DNA of 64,000 nt from positions 372,001 through 436,000 of the forward strand of contig CAUVYH020000027.1 of NCBI GenBank assembly GCA_963556065.3, written 5' to 3'. The notes under the pieces were generated by a model, which saw only the letters and a program-made list of their open reading frames with translations, was not told the DNA's origin and ran no database searches. The DNA comes from JBAXTE01 sp963556065 (GTDB taxonomy: Bacteria > Bacteroidota > Bacteroidia > Bacteroidales > WCHB1-69). Each line of letters opens with the position of its first letter. Within the stretch, counting starts at the first letter, position 1. The position numbers and the translations under genes were made by a program. This document shows positions 26,242 through 35,988 of the stretch, piece by piece.

Positions 26242-29200
26242 ATGAATAAATTTCAATACCATTTGCTCTTTTTACTATTTTTTTTGGTTAAGAGTTCTTT
26301 TTCGCAAACACCGGTTGCTAATTTTTCGCAGAACTCGACTCAGGGTTGTGGAATGTTAGTGGTTACTTTTCATGATTTGTCAACCAATACTCCGACTTCA
26401 TGGCTATGGAATTTTGGGGACGGATTTACTTCCGCACTTCAAAATCCGACTCATGCATATACTGCTCCCGGGGTTTACACCGTTAAACTTACGGCAACTA
26501 ATAGTCATGGATCCAATATGAAAACAGTGACGAATCTAATCACTGTTTTTGAACGTCCAAGCGTTACTTTTCATGCGACATCCGATACCATAGGCTGCCA
26601 ACCGTTTACAGCTACTTTTGCTCCGCAGGTTACCGGGCCGGCAGCAATCACACAATATACTTGGGATTACGGAGATGGTCAGACTTCTAATCTTAACCCG
26701 GGCAATCATACCTATAACACTCCGGGCGTGTTTTCCGTTACACTTACCGTTCGTGATGCGAACCAGTGCACAGGGGCTAAAACACATACCAGTTACATTA
26801 CGGTAAAGCCAAAACCTGTTGCTCAATATAGTGCTGCTCCTGTTCAGGCTTGTGCCCCTCCATTAGCGGTGGGCTTTGCAAACAGTTCTACCGGTAACGG
26901 GTTGACTTATCTTTGGAATTTTGGAGATGGAACGCCAACATCAACGGATCAATCTCCTACACATACATATACTACGGCAGGACAGTTTTCTCCCACACTC
27001 ATCGTTCGGAATGACGTAGGGTGCTATGATACGCTGAATATAAATAATTATATCAACCTCGTTGGTTTTAATGTCGGATTTTCAGCTTCTGCAACACAGG
27101 GGTGCATCCCGTTTCAAACTTTGTTTTCGGGAAATAGCGGTTCTAACGTCATTTATAACTGGACATTCGGAGATGGAAATACCGGAACAGGGGAGCAGGT
27201 GTGGCACCAGTATGCAGCAACGGGCTATTATGATGTGACATTGGTAGCTACCAATGGAAACGGATGCACGGACACGGTAACCGTTCACAACTATATACAC
27301 ACTTCAAGTGGATCTAATATTACTTTTTCGGCAAACGATACGGTAGCTTGTAACGTTCCTTTTACTGTGAACTTTACAAATACTACCATAAATTCACAAT
27401 TATGTACGTGGTCGTTTGGAGATGGAAATACGTCCACCGCAAATAATCCGTCTCATACCTATACTGCGGCTGGAGCATACAGCGTTACGCTCACCGTAGT
27501 AGATAGTCTGGGGTGTTCTAATTGGCTTACAAAGACCAATTATATCAATGTCAATGTGCCGGTTGCCGGTATTTCTGCAGATGTTAAAAAAGGGTGCATT
27601 CCGCTTACCGTTAACTTTTCCGATTCAAGTACAATTTCTCCGCCGGCTACTTCATGGCACTGGGATTTTGGTGATGGTCAGACGGGTACCGGACAAAATC
27701 CGACGCATGTTTATTCCGATACCGGACATTATAATGTTTCACTTATTATTGTTAACAGCGAGGGGTGTTCCGATACCATCACGTATCCCAGTTATATCAA
27801 GGCCGGAATTCATCCTACGGCAGCATTTGTCGGAGACTCCCTTTTCGGATGCCATCCGCTTAAAACGCAGTTTACCGATCAATCGAGTGATTTTGTCAAT
27901 GAATGGCACTGGTACTTTGTCGATGATGGAGAATCTACAGAGCAAAATCCGATGCATACGTTTCAGGATACATTGTTTGGCGATGTTGCTCTTGTGGTTT
28001 CCCACAACGGCTGTTCCGATTCTATAATGAAGGAGCATTACGTTTATGTTAGATATCCCAAGCCTAATTTCACGACATTAACTCCAATTTCATGCTCTGC
28101 TCCGTTTTCCGTTAATTTTACCAACAATTCTATTGGGGCCACTGATAACCTGTGGAATTTTGGCGATGGAGGCACCTCTACTGTAACGAACCCTTCGCAT
28201 ACTTACACCAATCCCGGTCGTTATACGGTTCAATTAAGGGTTTACAACGATACTAACGGATGCGCCGATTCAACAGTCAATACGTTTTACATAAAAATAT
28301 CCGATTTGCAGGGGAGTTTTTCTTATGCTCCCAGTACCGTATGCCAAAACGATTCTATTTGGGTTTATGATCATTCCACTTCAATTTTCTCGATAAGCCA
28401 ATGGAAATGGTACTTCGGCGACGGCTATGCCGATTTTACATCAGGAGATACTGCGGTTCATCAATACACGACACCCGGAACGTACAATTTACGGCTTTGG
28501 GTAGCGGATTCGCTGGGATGCAGTAAAAATGTGATTATAAACAATGCGGTTACGATAAACACGCTTCCTTCTCCTCGTTTCTCGGTGAATAATACGCATG
28601 GATGCCCGCCATTTACGGCCAATTTTACTGATTTGTCCTTCAATCAACAACCTTCAACTATGGTGGGATGGCTTTGGGATTTTGGCGATGGGGCTACAAG
28701 TTCTTTGCAAAACCCCACCCATATATATGCAGATACGGGAAGCTATACGGTGTCTCTTACGGTAACCGATGCAAGAGGTTGCGACAGCACTTTTTCTATT
28801 CAGGACTACATTCATCTCTCTTTTCCGGTGCCAATGTTTGTTTCGGATACGATTGTGTGTAGTGGCGATACGCTTTGTTTGACCAATCATTCGTCGGGAG
28901 ATAATATTTCATCCTCGTGGAATTTTGGAGATGGAACTCCGAATTCTACTTTAGCCGATGTAACCCATGTTTTTAATGTCGATTCCACCAGGGTTATACC
29001 CGTTACGCTCACGGTTACCGACCAATGGGGATGCTTTAAATCATATATTAAAAATATTACGGTTTCCAAGCCCGTTGCCCGTTTTGGAGCACTGTCCCAA
29101 ACTTCTGATTGCCCACCGTTTACAGCCCAGTTTGTAGATTCGTCAAGTACGGATGTAATTAGTTGGGAGTGGATTTTTGGAGACACCATAAGCGGGAATA

Positions 29201-30639
29201 ATAATACATCATATTTTCAAATGGCTCAGCATTTTTATGCAAATTCGGGCGTTTTTGATGTCTCTTTGTCTGTGATCAACACTATCGGATGTAAGGACAC
29301 GACCGTTATTCCCAATTATATTTTTGTCGATGGCCCTCGAGGCACTTTCGATTTTACGCCCAAGGTGGGGTGCGCTCCATTAACCGTTACATTTGCTTCG
29401 AATGCTCAAAATACGGCGGATTATCTGTGGGTGTTTGGTGATGGAGGAAGCGCAACAGGCAGTTCCGTTACATGGACTTATTCCGACGGAGGGTTTTATT
29501 TACCGGTATTGGTGCTTAAAGATTCGCTCAATACTGCCGTTGGCGATACGGCAATTTGCTCGGTTACCATAGTATCTAGCGATACGATCCGCGTGGTGTC
29601 GGGAATTGCTGAATTCTCTGTTGCAGATTCTCTTTACTGTATTGATGAGCAGGTTTCGTTTTCCGATATTTCAACGGGAAATGGTTTAATCGAACAATGG
29701 CTATGGGATTTTGGAGACGGATCTACCTCCACGCAGCAAAATCCATCCCATGGCTACACCGGTCCGGGTGACTATGTTGTGAATTTTACGATATGGGTAG
29801 ATTCTTGTGCCCGTACTGTTTCTCATTGGGTACATGTTTTTTCTTTCCCGGATGTGCTGGTAAATATCACCGATACGATCGGATGCAATCCGTTTGAAAC
29901 AGATTTTTATGTACTCCCCGAAACCGTTGTTCCCAATGGGGTATCCTGGTCGTGGAACTTTGATGATGGTTCGGCTGCAGTGCTCAGCCAAAATACGGAT
30001 CACCAGTTTCAACAGTCGGGATATTATACCCCGGCACTTTCCATAACGTTTTCAAATGGATGCACAAACACTTATACTTACCCGGTTAACATTATTGTGC
30101 ATCCTACGCCTCAGGCAGAATTTTCTTTTGACGGAAACTATGTGCATCCGGGTGTGCCGATTAATTTTACAGATCAAAGCACAGGAGATGTATATTCCAG
30201 ACTATGGAACTTTGGAGACGGAGAAACGGAAACAATTCCTAATCCGTCGCATAGCTATCCCAATTCGGGATACCATCGTGTATCTTTAGTCGTTACATCT
30301 TCTTATGGCTGTCAGGATTCCGTCACATATACCCTGGTTACTACGGAAGGAGTTCGTATTCCCAATGTGTTTACTCCGAATAACGATGGAGTTAATGATA
30401 ACTTTTTTGTTGAAACTTATGGCGAGTTTGAGGTGGCCAATATGCGGATTTATAATCGCTGGGGAATATTAATCTGGGAAACGAGTAATCCGGTTGAATA
30501 TTGGGATGGTAAAGACAGAAATGGGGGTGAGTTTCCATCCGGTACCTATTTTTATATTTATAACGCAAAATCGAGCAGCGGCAAAGCTTACGATTCTTCG
30601 GGGGAGCGTTACGTTGTTAAGATAAGCACAAAATTTTAG
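26242..30639 (+). CDS. Giant PKD-repeat surface protein with T9SS type B (gliding-motility-associated) C-terminal domain
   Basis: 1465 residues. Signal peptide to about residue 22 (SSFSQ). About 16 PKD-type repeats can be counted by their FGDG (or DDG) turn: for example FGDGFTS, YGDGQTS, FGDGNTS, FGDGGTS, FGDGYAD, FDDGSAA and FGDGETE, each followed by P-HTY, G-Y-V-L and GC-D. The last 90 residues, from RIPNVFTPNNDGVNDNFF to ERYVVKISTKF, are the CHU_C/type B T9SS sorting domain. Inferred to be a long rod-like surface adhesin or matrix protein. Promoter-like TAATTTTA lies about 30 bp upstream of the ATG. Confidence 0.92.
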   Translation: MNKFQYHLLFLLFFLVKSSFSQTPVANFSQNSTQGCGMLVVTFHDLSTNTPTSWLWNFGDGFTSALQNPTHAYTAPGVYTVKLTATNSHGSNMKTVTNLITVFERPSVTFHATSDTIGCQPFTATFAPQVTGPAAITQYTWDYGDGQTSNLNPGNHTYNTPGVFSVTLTVRDANQCTGAKTHTSYITVKPKPVAQYSAAPVQACAPPLAVGFANSSTGNGLTYLWNFGDGTPTSTDQSPTHTYTTAGQFSPTLIVRNDVGCYDTLNINNYINLVGFNVGFSASATQGCIPFQTLFSGNSGSNVIYNWTFGDGNTGTGEQVWHQYAATGYYDVTLVATNGNGCTDTVTVHNYIHTSSGSNITFSANDTVACNVPFTVNFTNTTINSQLCTWSFGDGNTSTANNPSHTYTAAGAYSVTLTVVDSLGCSNWLTKTNYINVNVPVAGISADVKKGCIPLTVNFSDSSTISPPATSWHWDFGDGQTGTGQNPTHVYSDTGHYNVSLIIVNSEGCSDTITYPSYIKAGIHPTAAFVGDSLFGCHPLKTQFTDQSSDFVNEWHWYFVDDGESTEQNPMHTFQDTLFGDVALVVSHNGCSDSIMKEHYVYVRYPKPNFTTLTPISCSAPFSVNFTNNSIGATDNLWNFGDGGTSTVTNPSHTYTNPGRYTVQLRVYNDTNGCADSTVNTFYIKISDLQGSFSYAPSTVCQNDSIWVYDHSTSIFSISQWKWYFGDGYADFTSGDTAVHQYTTPGTYNLRLWVADSLGCSKNVIINNAVTINTLPSPRFSVNNTHGCPPFTANFTDLSFNQQPSTMVGWLWDFGDGATSSLQNPTHIYADTGSYTVSLTVTDARGCDSTFSIQDYIHLSFPVPMFVSDTIVCSGDTLCLTNHSSGDNISSSWNFGDGTPNSTLADVTHVFNVDSTRVIPVTLTVTDQWGCFKSYIKNITVSKPVARFGALSQTSDCPPFTAQFVDSSSTDVISWEWIFGDTISGNNNTSYFQMAQHFYANSGVFDVSLSVINTIGCKDTTVIPNYIFVDGPRGTFDFTPKVGCAPLTVTFASNAQNTADYLWVFGDGGSATGSSVTWTYSDGGFYLPVLVLKDSLNTAVGDTAICSVTIVSSDTIRVVSGIAEFSVADSLYCIDEQVSFSDISTGNGLIEQWLWDFGDGSTSTQQNPSHGYTGPGDYVVNFTIWVDSCARTVSHWVHVFSFPDVLVNITDTIGCNPFETDFYVLPETVVPNGVSWSWNFDDGSAAVLSQNTDHQFQQSGYYTPALSITFSNGCTNTYTYPVNIIVHPTPQAEFSFDGNYVHPGVPINFTDQSTGDVYSRLWNFGDGETETIPNPSHSYPNSGYHRVSLVVTSSYGCQDSVTYTLVTTEGVRIPNVFTPNNDGVNDNFFVETYGEFEVANMRIYNRWGILIWETSNPVEYWDGKDRNGGEFPSGTYFYIYNAKSSSGKAYDSSGERYVVKISTKF

Positions 30640-30676
30640 CAATATGGTAACAAAAGTGATATATTGAATAATATGG

Positions 30677-31015
30677 TAGTGTACCATAGTGTGCTTTTTT
30701 GTGTTTTATATTTTTAAGTAATTGAAAATATGTTTATTATAAAATTTTGAGGTACGAAAAATAGCGGTATAAATCATAGGGAAGAGCAGCGATCGTTTGT
30801 TAGAAGGCTTTAAAATCGATTTTTGTTTACGTGGTGTACCATAGTGTGCTTTTTCACATTTTTCATTTATTAAGTGATTGAAAATATGTGTATTATAAAA
30901 TTTTAAGATGTAAAAATCAGCGATATAAATTATTGGAAATAACCATTTTTTTCGCTTTTCTCCCAACTGAACCAAAAATTCCCTATTTTAGCACAGTGAA
31001 AAACAAACGGAACCC
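30677..31015 (+). repeat. Rhs cassette leader repeat, copy 1 (two-unit form)
   Basis: Starts with TAGTGTACCATAGTGTGCTT (30677-30696) and repeats that motif at 30834-30853 after an internal tandem duplication of about 155 bp. It ends with a block containing TCCCTATTTTAGCACAGTG directly before the cassette ATG. Nearly identical over its full length to 35278-35617; the second unit is also shared with 32978-33160. Minus-strand open frames here exist only because of the repeat. Confidence 0.9.
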
Positions 31016-32239
31016 ATGAGGACAAGCCAAGTCAATTCCTGCAAGCTTATCGAGCGCCCGATTTACGGCTCCTCACGTGTAGGAATCGACAACACCCAAC
31101 TGGAACTTATCGGCTACACCGCCCCAACCGGTGGAATAACCACCTATGAATTAGGATTAAAACAATATGAACTTACAAACCACTTGGGCAATGTGCTGAG
31201 CACGGTTTCCGACAAGAAGATACCGCACACCACCAACGGGACGGATATTGACTACTACTTGGCCGATATCACCAGCGCCACCGACTACTACCCGTTCGGC
31301 AGCCCAATGGATGGGCGTACCTTTAGCAGCGAGAAGTACCGGTTTGGATTCAATGGAAAAGAAAAGGATGATGAGGTTAAAGGAGCCGGAAATAGTATTG
31401 ATTTTGGTGATAGAATTTACGATTCTAGACTTGGGAGATGGTTAAGCATGGATCCCTTACAGGCGAAATATCCAAATGAAAGTCCTTATGTGTATGCTGG
31501 AAATAGCCCTGTCTATTTGGTTGATATTGAAGGAAAAGTTAAAAAAATATATGTAATTTATACGGATAATAATGGAAAAAGTATAAAGATTCCTGTTTCA
31601 AACGACAAAGATTTTACTCATAAAGTTTACACACATCATTCTTATAATATTTCTCCTGCTAGAGGAGAAGGAGAGTATATTCATTGGAATACTAAAGATG
31701 AGTATGATGTAGAAATTACATATAATATTTCTCCATTGAATGATGGTGGTTACAAAGTTATGAAAACAACAATATATACTTATAAACCAAAACTACTTGA
31801 TGGAGGAAAGAGGAAAGAAAGCACGGTTGAAAGTGGTCTTTGGGAGGTTAGTAAAGATGGAGGAATAGAACCCACAAATATTCAAGCAAAGCATGATGCA
31901 GAAAAGATTAACATTGATCCAATATTAGATGCTATGTCTTGGGCTTTAAAAGTTTTGCCTGGAGAAAAGACCCCTCTTGGTGATTTCAATAGTCAAGTTA
32001 ATCTGTTAAAGAAAATTTTAAAGGTTGCGGGAATAAAGGGAGAGGGCACTAAGAATAAGAGCTTACCAATTGAAGAATCTTCTTATGTAATAAAACCTTT
32101 TACAATTAAACAAGATGCTCCTGATGGAACTAGTGCTACATTTCAAGTATCCGGTAAAAAAAATGCTGTTGACTCTGCAAAAGTCGTAAATGCGGCTAAA
32201 AAAAATGCAAAAGGAGCACCAGTAAGTGTATATAGATAA
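31016..32239 (+). CDS. Orphan Rhs-core cassette 1 with unknown C-terminal domain
   Basis: 407 residues. Residues 1-160 are the Rhs-repeat-associated core: IYGSSRVGIDN, YELTNHLGNVLSTVSDKK, SATDYYPFGSPMDGR, YRFGFNGKEKDDE, RIYDSRLGRWLSMDPL and SPYVYAGNSPVYLVDIEGK. Residues about 165-407 are an AT-rich variable region (KKIYVIYTDNNGKSIKI onward) with no recognised family, in the position of an Rhs C-terminal toxin. There is no signal peptide and no upstream Rhs repeat body, so this looks like a stored or displaced 3' end of an rhs gene. The candidate partner gene starts 12 bp downstream. Toxin function is inferred from architecture. Confidence 0.75.
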   Translation: MRTSQVNSCKLIERPIYGSSRVGIDNTQLELIGYTAPTGGITTYELGLKQYELTNHLGNVLSTVSDKKIPHTTNGTDIDYYLADITSATDYYPFGSPMDGRTFSSEKYRFGFNGKEKDDEVKGAGNSIDFGDRIYDSRLGRWLSMDPLQAKYPNESPYVYAGNSPVYLVDIEGKVKKIYVIYTDNNGKSIKIPVSNDKDFTHKVYTHHSYNISPARGEGEYIHWNTKDEYDVEITYNISPLNDGGYKVMKTTIYTYKPKLLDGGKRKESTVESGLWEVSKDGGIEPTNIQAKHDAEKINIDPILDAMSWALKVLPGEKTPLGDFNSQVNLLKKILKVAGIKGEGTKNKSLPIEESSYVIKPFTIKQDAPDGTSATFQVSGKKNAVDSAKVVNAAKKNAKGAPVSVYR

Positions 32240-32251
32240 AAAAACAACTAT

Positions 32252-32963
32252 ATGAAGAAAATGACATTTATATCTGCAATTTGTATTTTGATTATATCTT
32301 GCTCAAATTCTAATAATCAACAAGAAGTTAATATTAATAGTTTAAAACAAACAAACAAACAATTAAAAAATATAATCGATATTTACAGTAAAGATTATTA
32401 TAATACTGAAAATATTTTTGGTGTTGATGAATCTTACTTTCATTGGCAAGATGAACTAAATGTATTCATAAATCAACTGAGTTCTGAAGAAAACTTTAAA
32501 GGATATGATTCTTTAATTGAAACTTTGAAAAAATGGAAACTAGATAAAATAACAATGGATATTGATGAAAAACTAATTTCTACAAAAATTGGAAAAAGAA
32601 ATTCTTATAAATAGGATTTTAACAGCAAATTTAGAAATATTATTGGACTGTTTAGATTCCCAAAAAAGATCTAATTTTCAAATTAATGCAATTAAGCTTT
32701 CACCTATTAATTATGATGTGCAATATGAAAAAAACATAAATCTTGATGTTGAGCTAATCTTCAGAAATTGGATTCCAAAAGAAAAAATTATTTACAATCA
32801 TGATACTATTCGGATTGACACTACTAGTCGGAATAAGAATATTTTTAGGTTGAAAGTGTCGAATCCGAAAAAAGGCTTAAATAAAGTAGTTGTACCCTTT
32901 TATTGTTCTCGTTGGGGTAAAGAATTTATTGATAGTATTCCCGTAATTTTCAATGTAAAGTAA
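32252..32963 (+). pseudogene. Lipoprotein partner of cassette 1 (candidate immunity), split by a frameshift
   Basis: The first ORF (32252-32614) encodes a lipoprotein (lipobox IISC, Cys18) with a helical domain; the second (32589-32963) can only start at TTG and ends with a beta-rich domain (VVVPFYCSRWGKEFIDSIPV). Removing one A from the A5 run at 32593-32597 gives one continuous protein of about 236 residues through STKIGKEILINRIL. Inferred to be a single periplasm-facing lipoprotein, possibly the immunity partner of cassette 1. The break may be decay or a sequencing error. Confidence 0.6.
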
Positions 32964-32977
32964 AAAAACGTAGTGGG

Positions 32978-33160
32978 TAGTGTATCATAGTGTGCTTTTT
33001 ATTATCTTGAAGTTTTATGCAACTGAATTCCTGTTGATTATAAAAACACAAGGTGCGAAAAATAGCGGTGTAAACCATTGGGAATAACCATTTTTTTCGC
33101 TTTTTTCCCAATCAAACCAAAAATTCCCTATTTTAGCACAGTGAAAAACAAACGGAACCC
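32978..33160 (+). repeat. Rhs cassette leader repeat, copy 2 (one-unit form)
   Basis: Begins TAGTGTATCATAGTGTGCTT and ends with the same block (TCCCTATTTTAGCACAGTG) just before the ATG as copies 1 and 3. It carries one unit instead of two. Confidence 0.88.
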
Positions 33161-34336
33161 ATGAGGACAAACCAAGCCACTTCCTTCAAGCTTATCGAGC
33201 GCCCGATTTACGGAAGCAGCCGTCTGGGTATCGACAACACCCAATTGGAACTTATCGGCTACACCGCCCCAACTAGCGGAATAACCACCTATGAACTGGG
33301 GTTAAAGCAGTATGAGCTTACAAACCACTTGGGCAACGTGCTGAGCACGGTATCCGACAAAAAGATTCCGCACACCACCAATGGGACGGATATAGACTAC
33401 TATCTGGCCGACATTACCAGCGCCACCGACTACTACCCGTTTGGCAGCCCGATGGATGGGCGTACTTTTAGCAGTGAGAAGTACCGGTTTGGCTTTAATG
33501 GACAGGAGAAGGATGATGAAGTGGCTGGGGCTGGGAATACTAATACAGCGATGTTTTGGGAGTATGATACAAGGCTGGGCAGACGGTGGAATTTAGATCC
33601 AGAAGGTTCCCCTGATTTAAGCGCATATAGCTGTTATAGTGGAAATCCAATACTAAGAATCGACCCATTCGGAAATACAGATTTTATCAATTCAAAAGGT
33701 GAATGTGTTGCAACAGATGGGAATACGGGTAATGGTCGAGTAGTTTTAGTGATTGACGAAGGAATAAAAGCTATGACTGGAGCAATGGTTTGTGATATAT
33801 CGGATTTGCCGAAAGACTCATATTTTGAGTTACCATCCTATGAAGATAGACAAAATGTTTGTAATCAGATTAATACAGCGAAAGAAGCTAACAAGAACTG
33901 GGGATTCTACGAAATTGGCGCCATAATAAGTAATGTTGATATTTATTGCCCTGAAAAAGATGACAATAGTGGTGATGAATTTAAATCAACACTCTATACT
34001 CCTTGCATAGATGGGGAACCTTCATTTGATATAAATGTTGATCCAGTGATATCTATGGATCCAACTGTTGAACCAAGAACAGCTCTTAATGAGAAATATA
34101 CTGATCTAGCTGTAACGTCACCTGTAATACTTTTTTCATGGCATTTGCATGCTGATTTTGGAGGAAAAGCTGGAAAGGTAGACCCTTCTGAAAATCCGAG
34201 TTCTTGTTCTGTTGGAACAACTAAACAGTGGTCAGATGAACCCTCTTCTAAGGTTAATGGGGATTGGGATAAAGTTAATAGTGGAGGTGTCAAATTTATA
34301 ATGGGAATGAATGAAAAACAAACAATATTTTTATAA
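33161..34336 (+). CDS. Orphan Rhs-core cassette 2 with JAB-like metalloprotease-type C-terminal domain
   Basis: 391 residues. Residues 1-165 repeat the Rhs core of cassette 1 (GIDNTQLELIGYTAP, NHLGNVLSTVSDKK, YYPFGSPMDGRTFSSEKYRF, DTRLGRRWNLDPEG). The variable part, residues about 175-391, has a Glu in YEIGAIIS and an HxH in SWHLHADFGG followed by Ser/Asp-rich text (SSCSVGTTKQWSDE), as expected for a JAB/MPN-type metallopeptidase toxin domain. The frame stops at 34336, but removing one A from the A5 run at 34314-34318 extends it to 34433 with NKQYFYKKDENGNKV and FDTFFNYKESGTVTK. The JAB call is pattern-based. Confidence 0.7.
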   Translation: MRTNQATSFKLIERPIYGSSRLGIDNTQLELIGYTAPTSGITTYELGLKQYELTNHLGNVLSTVSDKKIPHTTNGTDIDYYLADITSATDYYPFGSPMDGRTFSSEKYRFGFNGQEKDDEVAGAGNTNTAMFWEYDTRLGRRWNLDPEGSPDLSAYSCYSGNPILRIDPFGNTDFINSKGECVATDGNTGNGRVVLVIDEGIKAMTGAMVCDISDLPKDSYFELPSYEDRQNVCNQINTAKEANKNWGFYEIGAIISNVDIYCPEKDDNSGDEFKSTLYTPCIDGEPSFDINVDPVISMDPTVEPRTALNEKYTDLAVTSPVILFSWHLHADFGGKAGKVDPSENPSSCSVGTTKQWSDEPSSKVNGDWDKVNSGGVKFIMGMNEKQTIFL

Positions 34337-34444
34337 AAAAGACGAAAATGGGAATAAAGTGACAAATAGTATTAGTTTTGATACATTTTTTAATTATAAA
34401 GAAAGCGGAACTGTAACCAAAACTGAAGAATAATAATTTATATT

Positions 34445-35245
34445 ATGAATAAATATTTAATAATGCATATTGTATTTGTAATACTATTAGCGGGGAATGA
34501 TAGATGCTTATGTCAAAATTTCAAGTATAAATCAAATGATTCTATCGCTCACTTTGTTGATTATAGCAAACTTATTAGTAGTTATGATTCAATTCGAAAT
34601 TATAAGTATATAAAAACAGTTCAATTAGGTTGGACTCCATGGGATACAGTGAGCTTAAATTGGGATACAGTTGCTTTTAATTTATTAAGGATTGAGAAGA
34701 TAAAAGCATTAGAAATTTATTATCGCAAACTAAATACTTTTCCACAAGCATTAACAATGTTAAGCAGTATAGAAGAGCTTGATTTGCGTCTTAATAATAT
34801 AAAAAGATTTCCCAAGGAAGTCAGTAAAATGTATAATGTAAAGACTATTAACATAGGAGATAATAATTTAGGTCAATTATCATTTGAGGAATTAGATAGT
34901 TTTTTTGTTAGTTTGTCTTATTTTCCAAATTTAGAAAGTCTTTGGATTACAGAAAATGATTTAGATACGATTCCGAATTCAATATTGCTATTAAAAAATC
35001 TAAAAACACTGGGAATAGCGAAAAATAAAATCAACCAATTCCCTGAAGTATTAGTTCATATGAGTAAATTAGTTGATATCAGGGTAGATTGCTATCCATC
35101 ATTATTTAAAACAGATTATTTAAGAGCATTGGATAAAAAGATTTCTATTTTTTTATTGAAAGTAAACACTGACAAGTTTCATAGTTTTAGTGAACAAGAT
35201 TATATTATACTTCAAAAGCTTTATCCAAATGTATATTTTTGGTAA
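34445..35245 (+). CDS. Secreted leucine-rich-repeat protein, candidate partner of cassette 2
   Basis: 266 residues. Signal peptide MNKYLIMHIVFVILLAGNDR, then about five LRR units (IKALEIYYRKLNTFPQAL, IEELDLRLNNIKRFPKEV, LESLWITENDLDTIPNSI, LKTLGIAKNKINQFPEVL). It starts 11 bp after the frame-corrected end of cassette 2 (34433). LRR proteins occur among predicted immunity proteins, and the export signal would suit neutralising a toxin outside the cytoplasm; this is inference from position. Base composition is as AT-rich as the variable toxin region. Confidence 0.7.
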   Translation: MNKYLIMHIVFVILLAGNDRCLCQNFKYKSNDSIAHFVDYSKLISSYDSIRNYKYIKTVQLGWTPWDTVSLNWDTVAFNLLRIEKIKALEIYYRKLNTFPQALTMLSSIEELDLRLNNIKRFPKEVSKMYNVKTINIGDNNLGQLSFEELDSFFVSLSYFPNLESLWITENDLDTIPNSILLLKNLKTLGIAKNKINQFPEVLVHMSKLVDIRVDCYPSLFKTDYLRALDKKISIFLLKVNTDKFHSFSEQDYIILQKLYPNVYFW

Positions 35246-35277
35246 TATTCTGCAATGTTTGTGTGCACTGTTTACGG

Positions 35278-35617
35278 TAGTGTACCATAGTGTGCTTTTT
35301 TGTGTTTTATGTTTTTAAGTAATTGAAAACATGTTTATTATAAAATTTTGAGGTACGAAAAATAGCGGTATAAATCATAGGGAAGAGCAGCGATCGTTTG
35401 TTAGAAGGCTTTAAAATCGATTTTTGTTTACGTGGTGTACCATAGTGTGCTTTTTGATGTTTTTCATTTATTAAGTGATTGAAAATATGTGTATTATAAA
35501 ATTTTAAGATGTAAAAATCAGCGATATAAATTATTGGAAATAACCATTTTTTTTTGCTTTTTTCCCAATCAAGCCAAAAATTCCCTATTTTAGCACAGTG
35601 AAAAACAAACGGAACCC
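35278..35617 (+). repeat. Rhs cassette leader repeat, copy 3 (two-unit form)
   Basis: Motif at 35278-35301 and again at 35435-35454, ending with the conserved block before ATG 35618. Almost identical to 30677-31015 over its whole length, so the duplication or gene conversion is recent. Confidence 0.9.
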
Positions 35618-35860
35618 ATGAGGACAAGCCAAGTCACTTCCTGCAAGCTTATCGGCTACACTGCTCCAACCGGCGGAATAACCACTTATGAACTGGGATT
35701 AAAGCAGTATGAACTTACAAATCACTTGGGCAATGTGCTGAGCACGGTATCCGACAAAAAGATACCGCACACCACCAACGGAATGGATATAGACTACTAT
35801 TTGCCAAATTTTAATTATAGTGCAGTAGTAAGTAAATATGGGACCGATCCTAATAACTAG
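35618..35860 (+). pseudogene. Deleted Rhs-core cassette 3
   Basis: 80 residues. It begins MRTSQVTSCKLIGYTAPTGG; relative to the other cassettes the 20 codons for IERPIYG through QLEL are missing exactly between two CTTATCG copies that flank that segment in cassette 1. The core then breaks after GMDIDYYL and joins PNFNYSAVVSKYGTDPNN and a stop. That tail may be the last residues of a lost C-terminal domain. So most of the core and toxin are deleted and only the downstream partner gene remains. Confidence 0.7.
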
Positions 35861-35988
35861 AAGCCGATGAATCTAAGCGACGCTGTTAACCGTATTTATT
35901 AGTGGTTAATAATATAAAATGACTTAAATTCAAGTAATAAAAATTAATTATGAATGAATTTCCGATAATAATTTAAACCGAAAAAATA

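Noticed and set aside
27548..28027. 159-residue ORF within the PKD gene
   Set aside because: A frame shadow of the repetitive PKD gene, rich in Arg/Ile with no motif.
30706..30975. Minus-strand ORF, with a similar one at 35307-35627
   Set aside because: The similarity is explained by the DNA repeat; low-complexity protein, no start context, opposite to the array.
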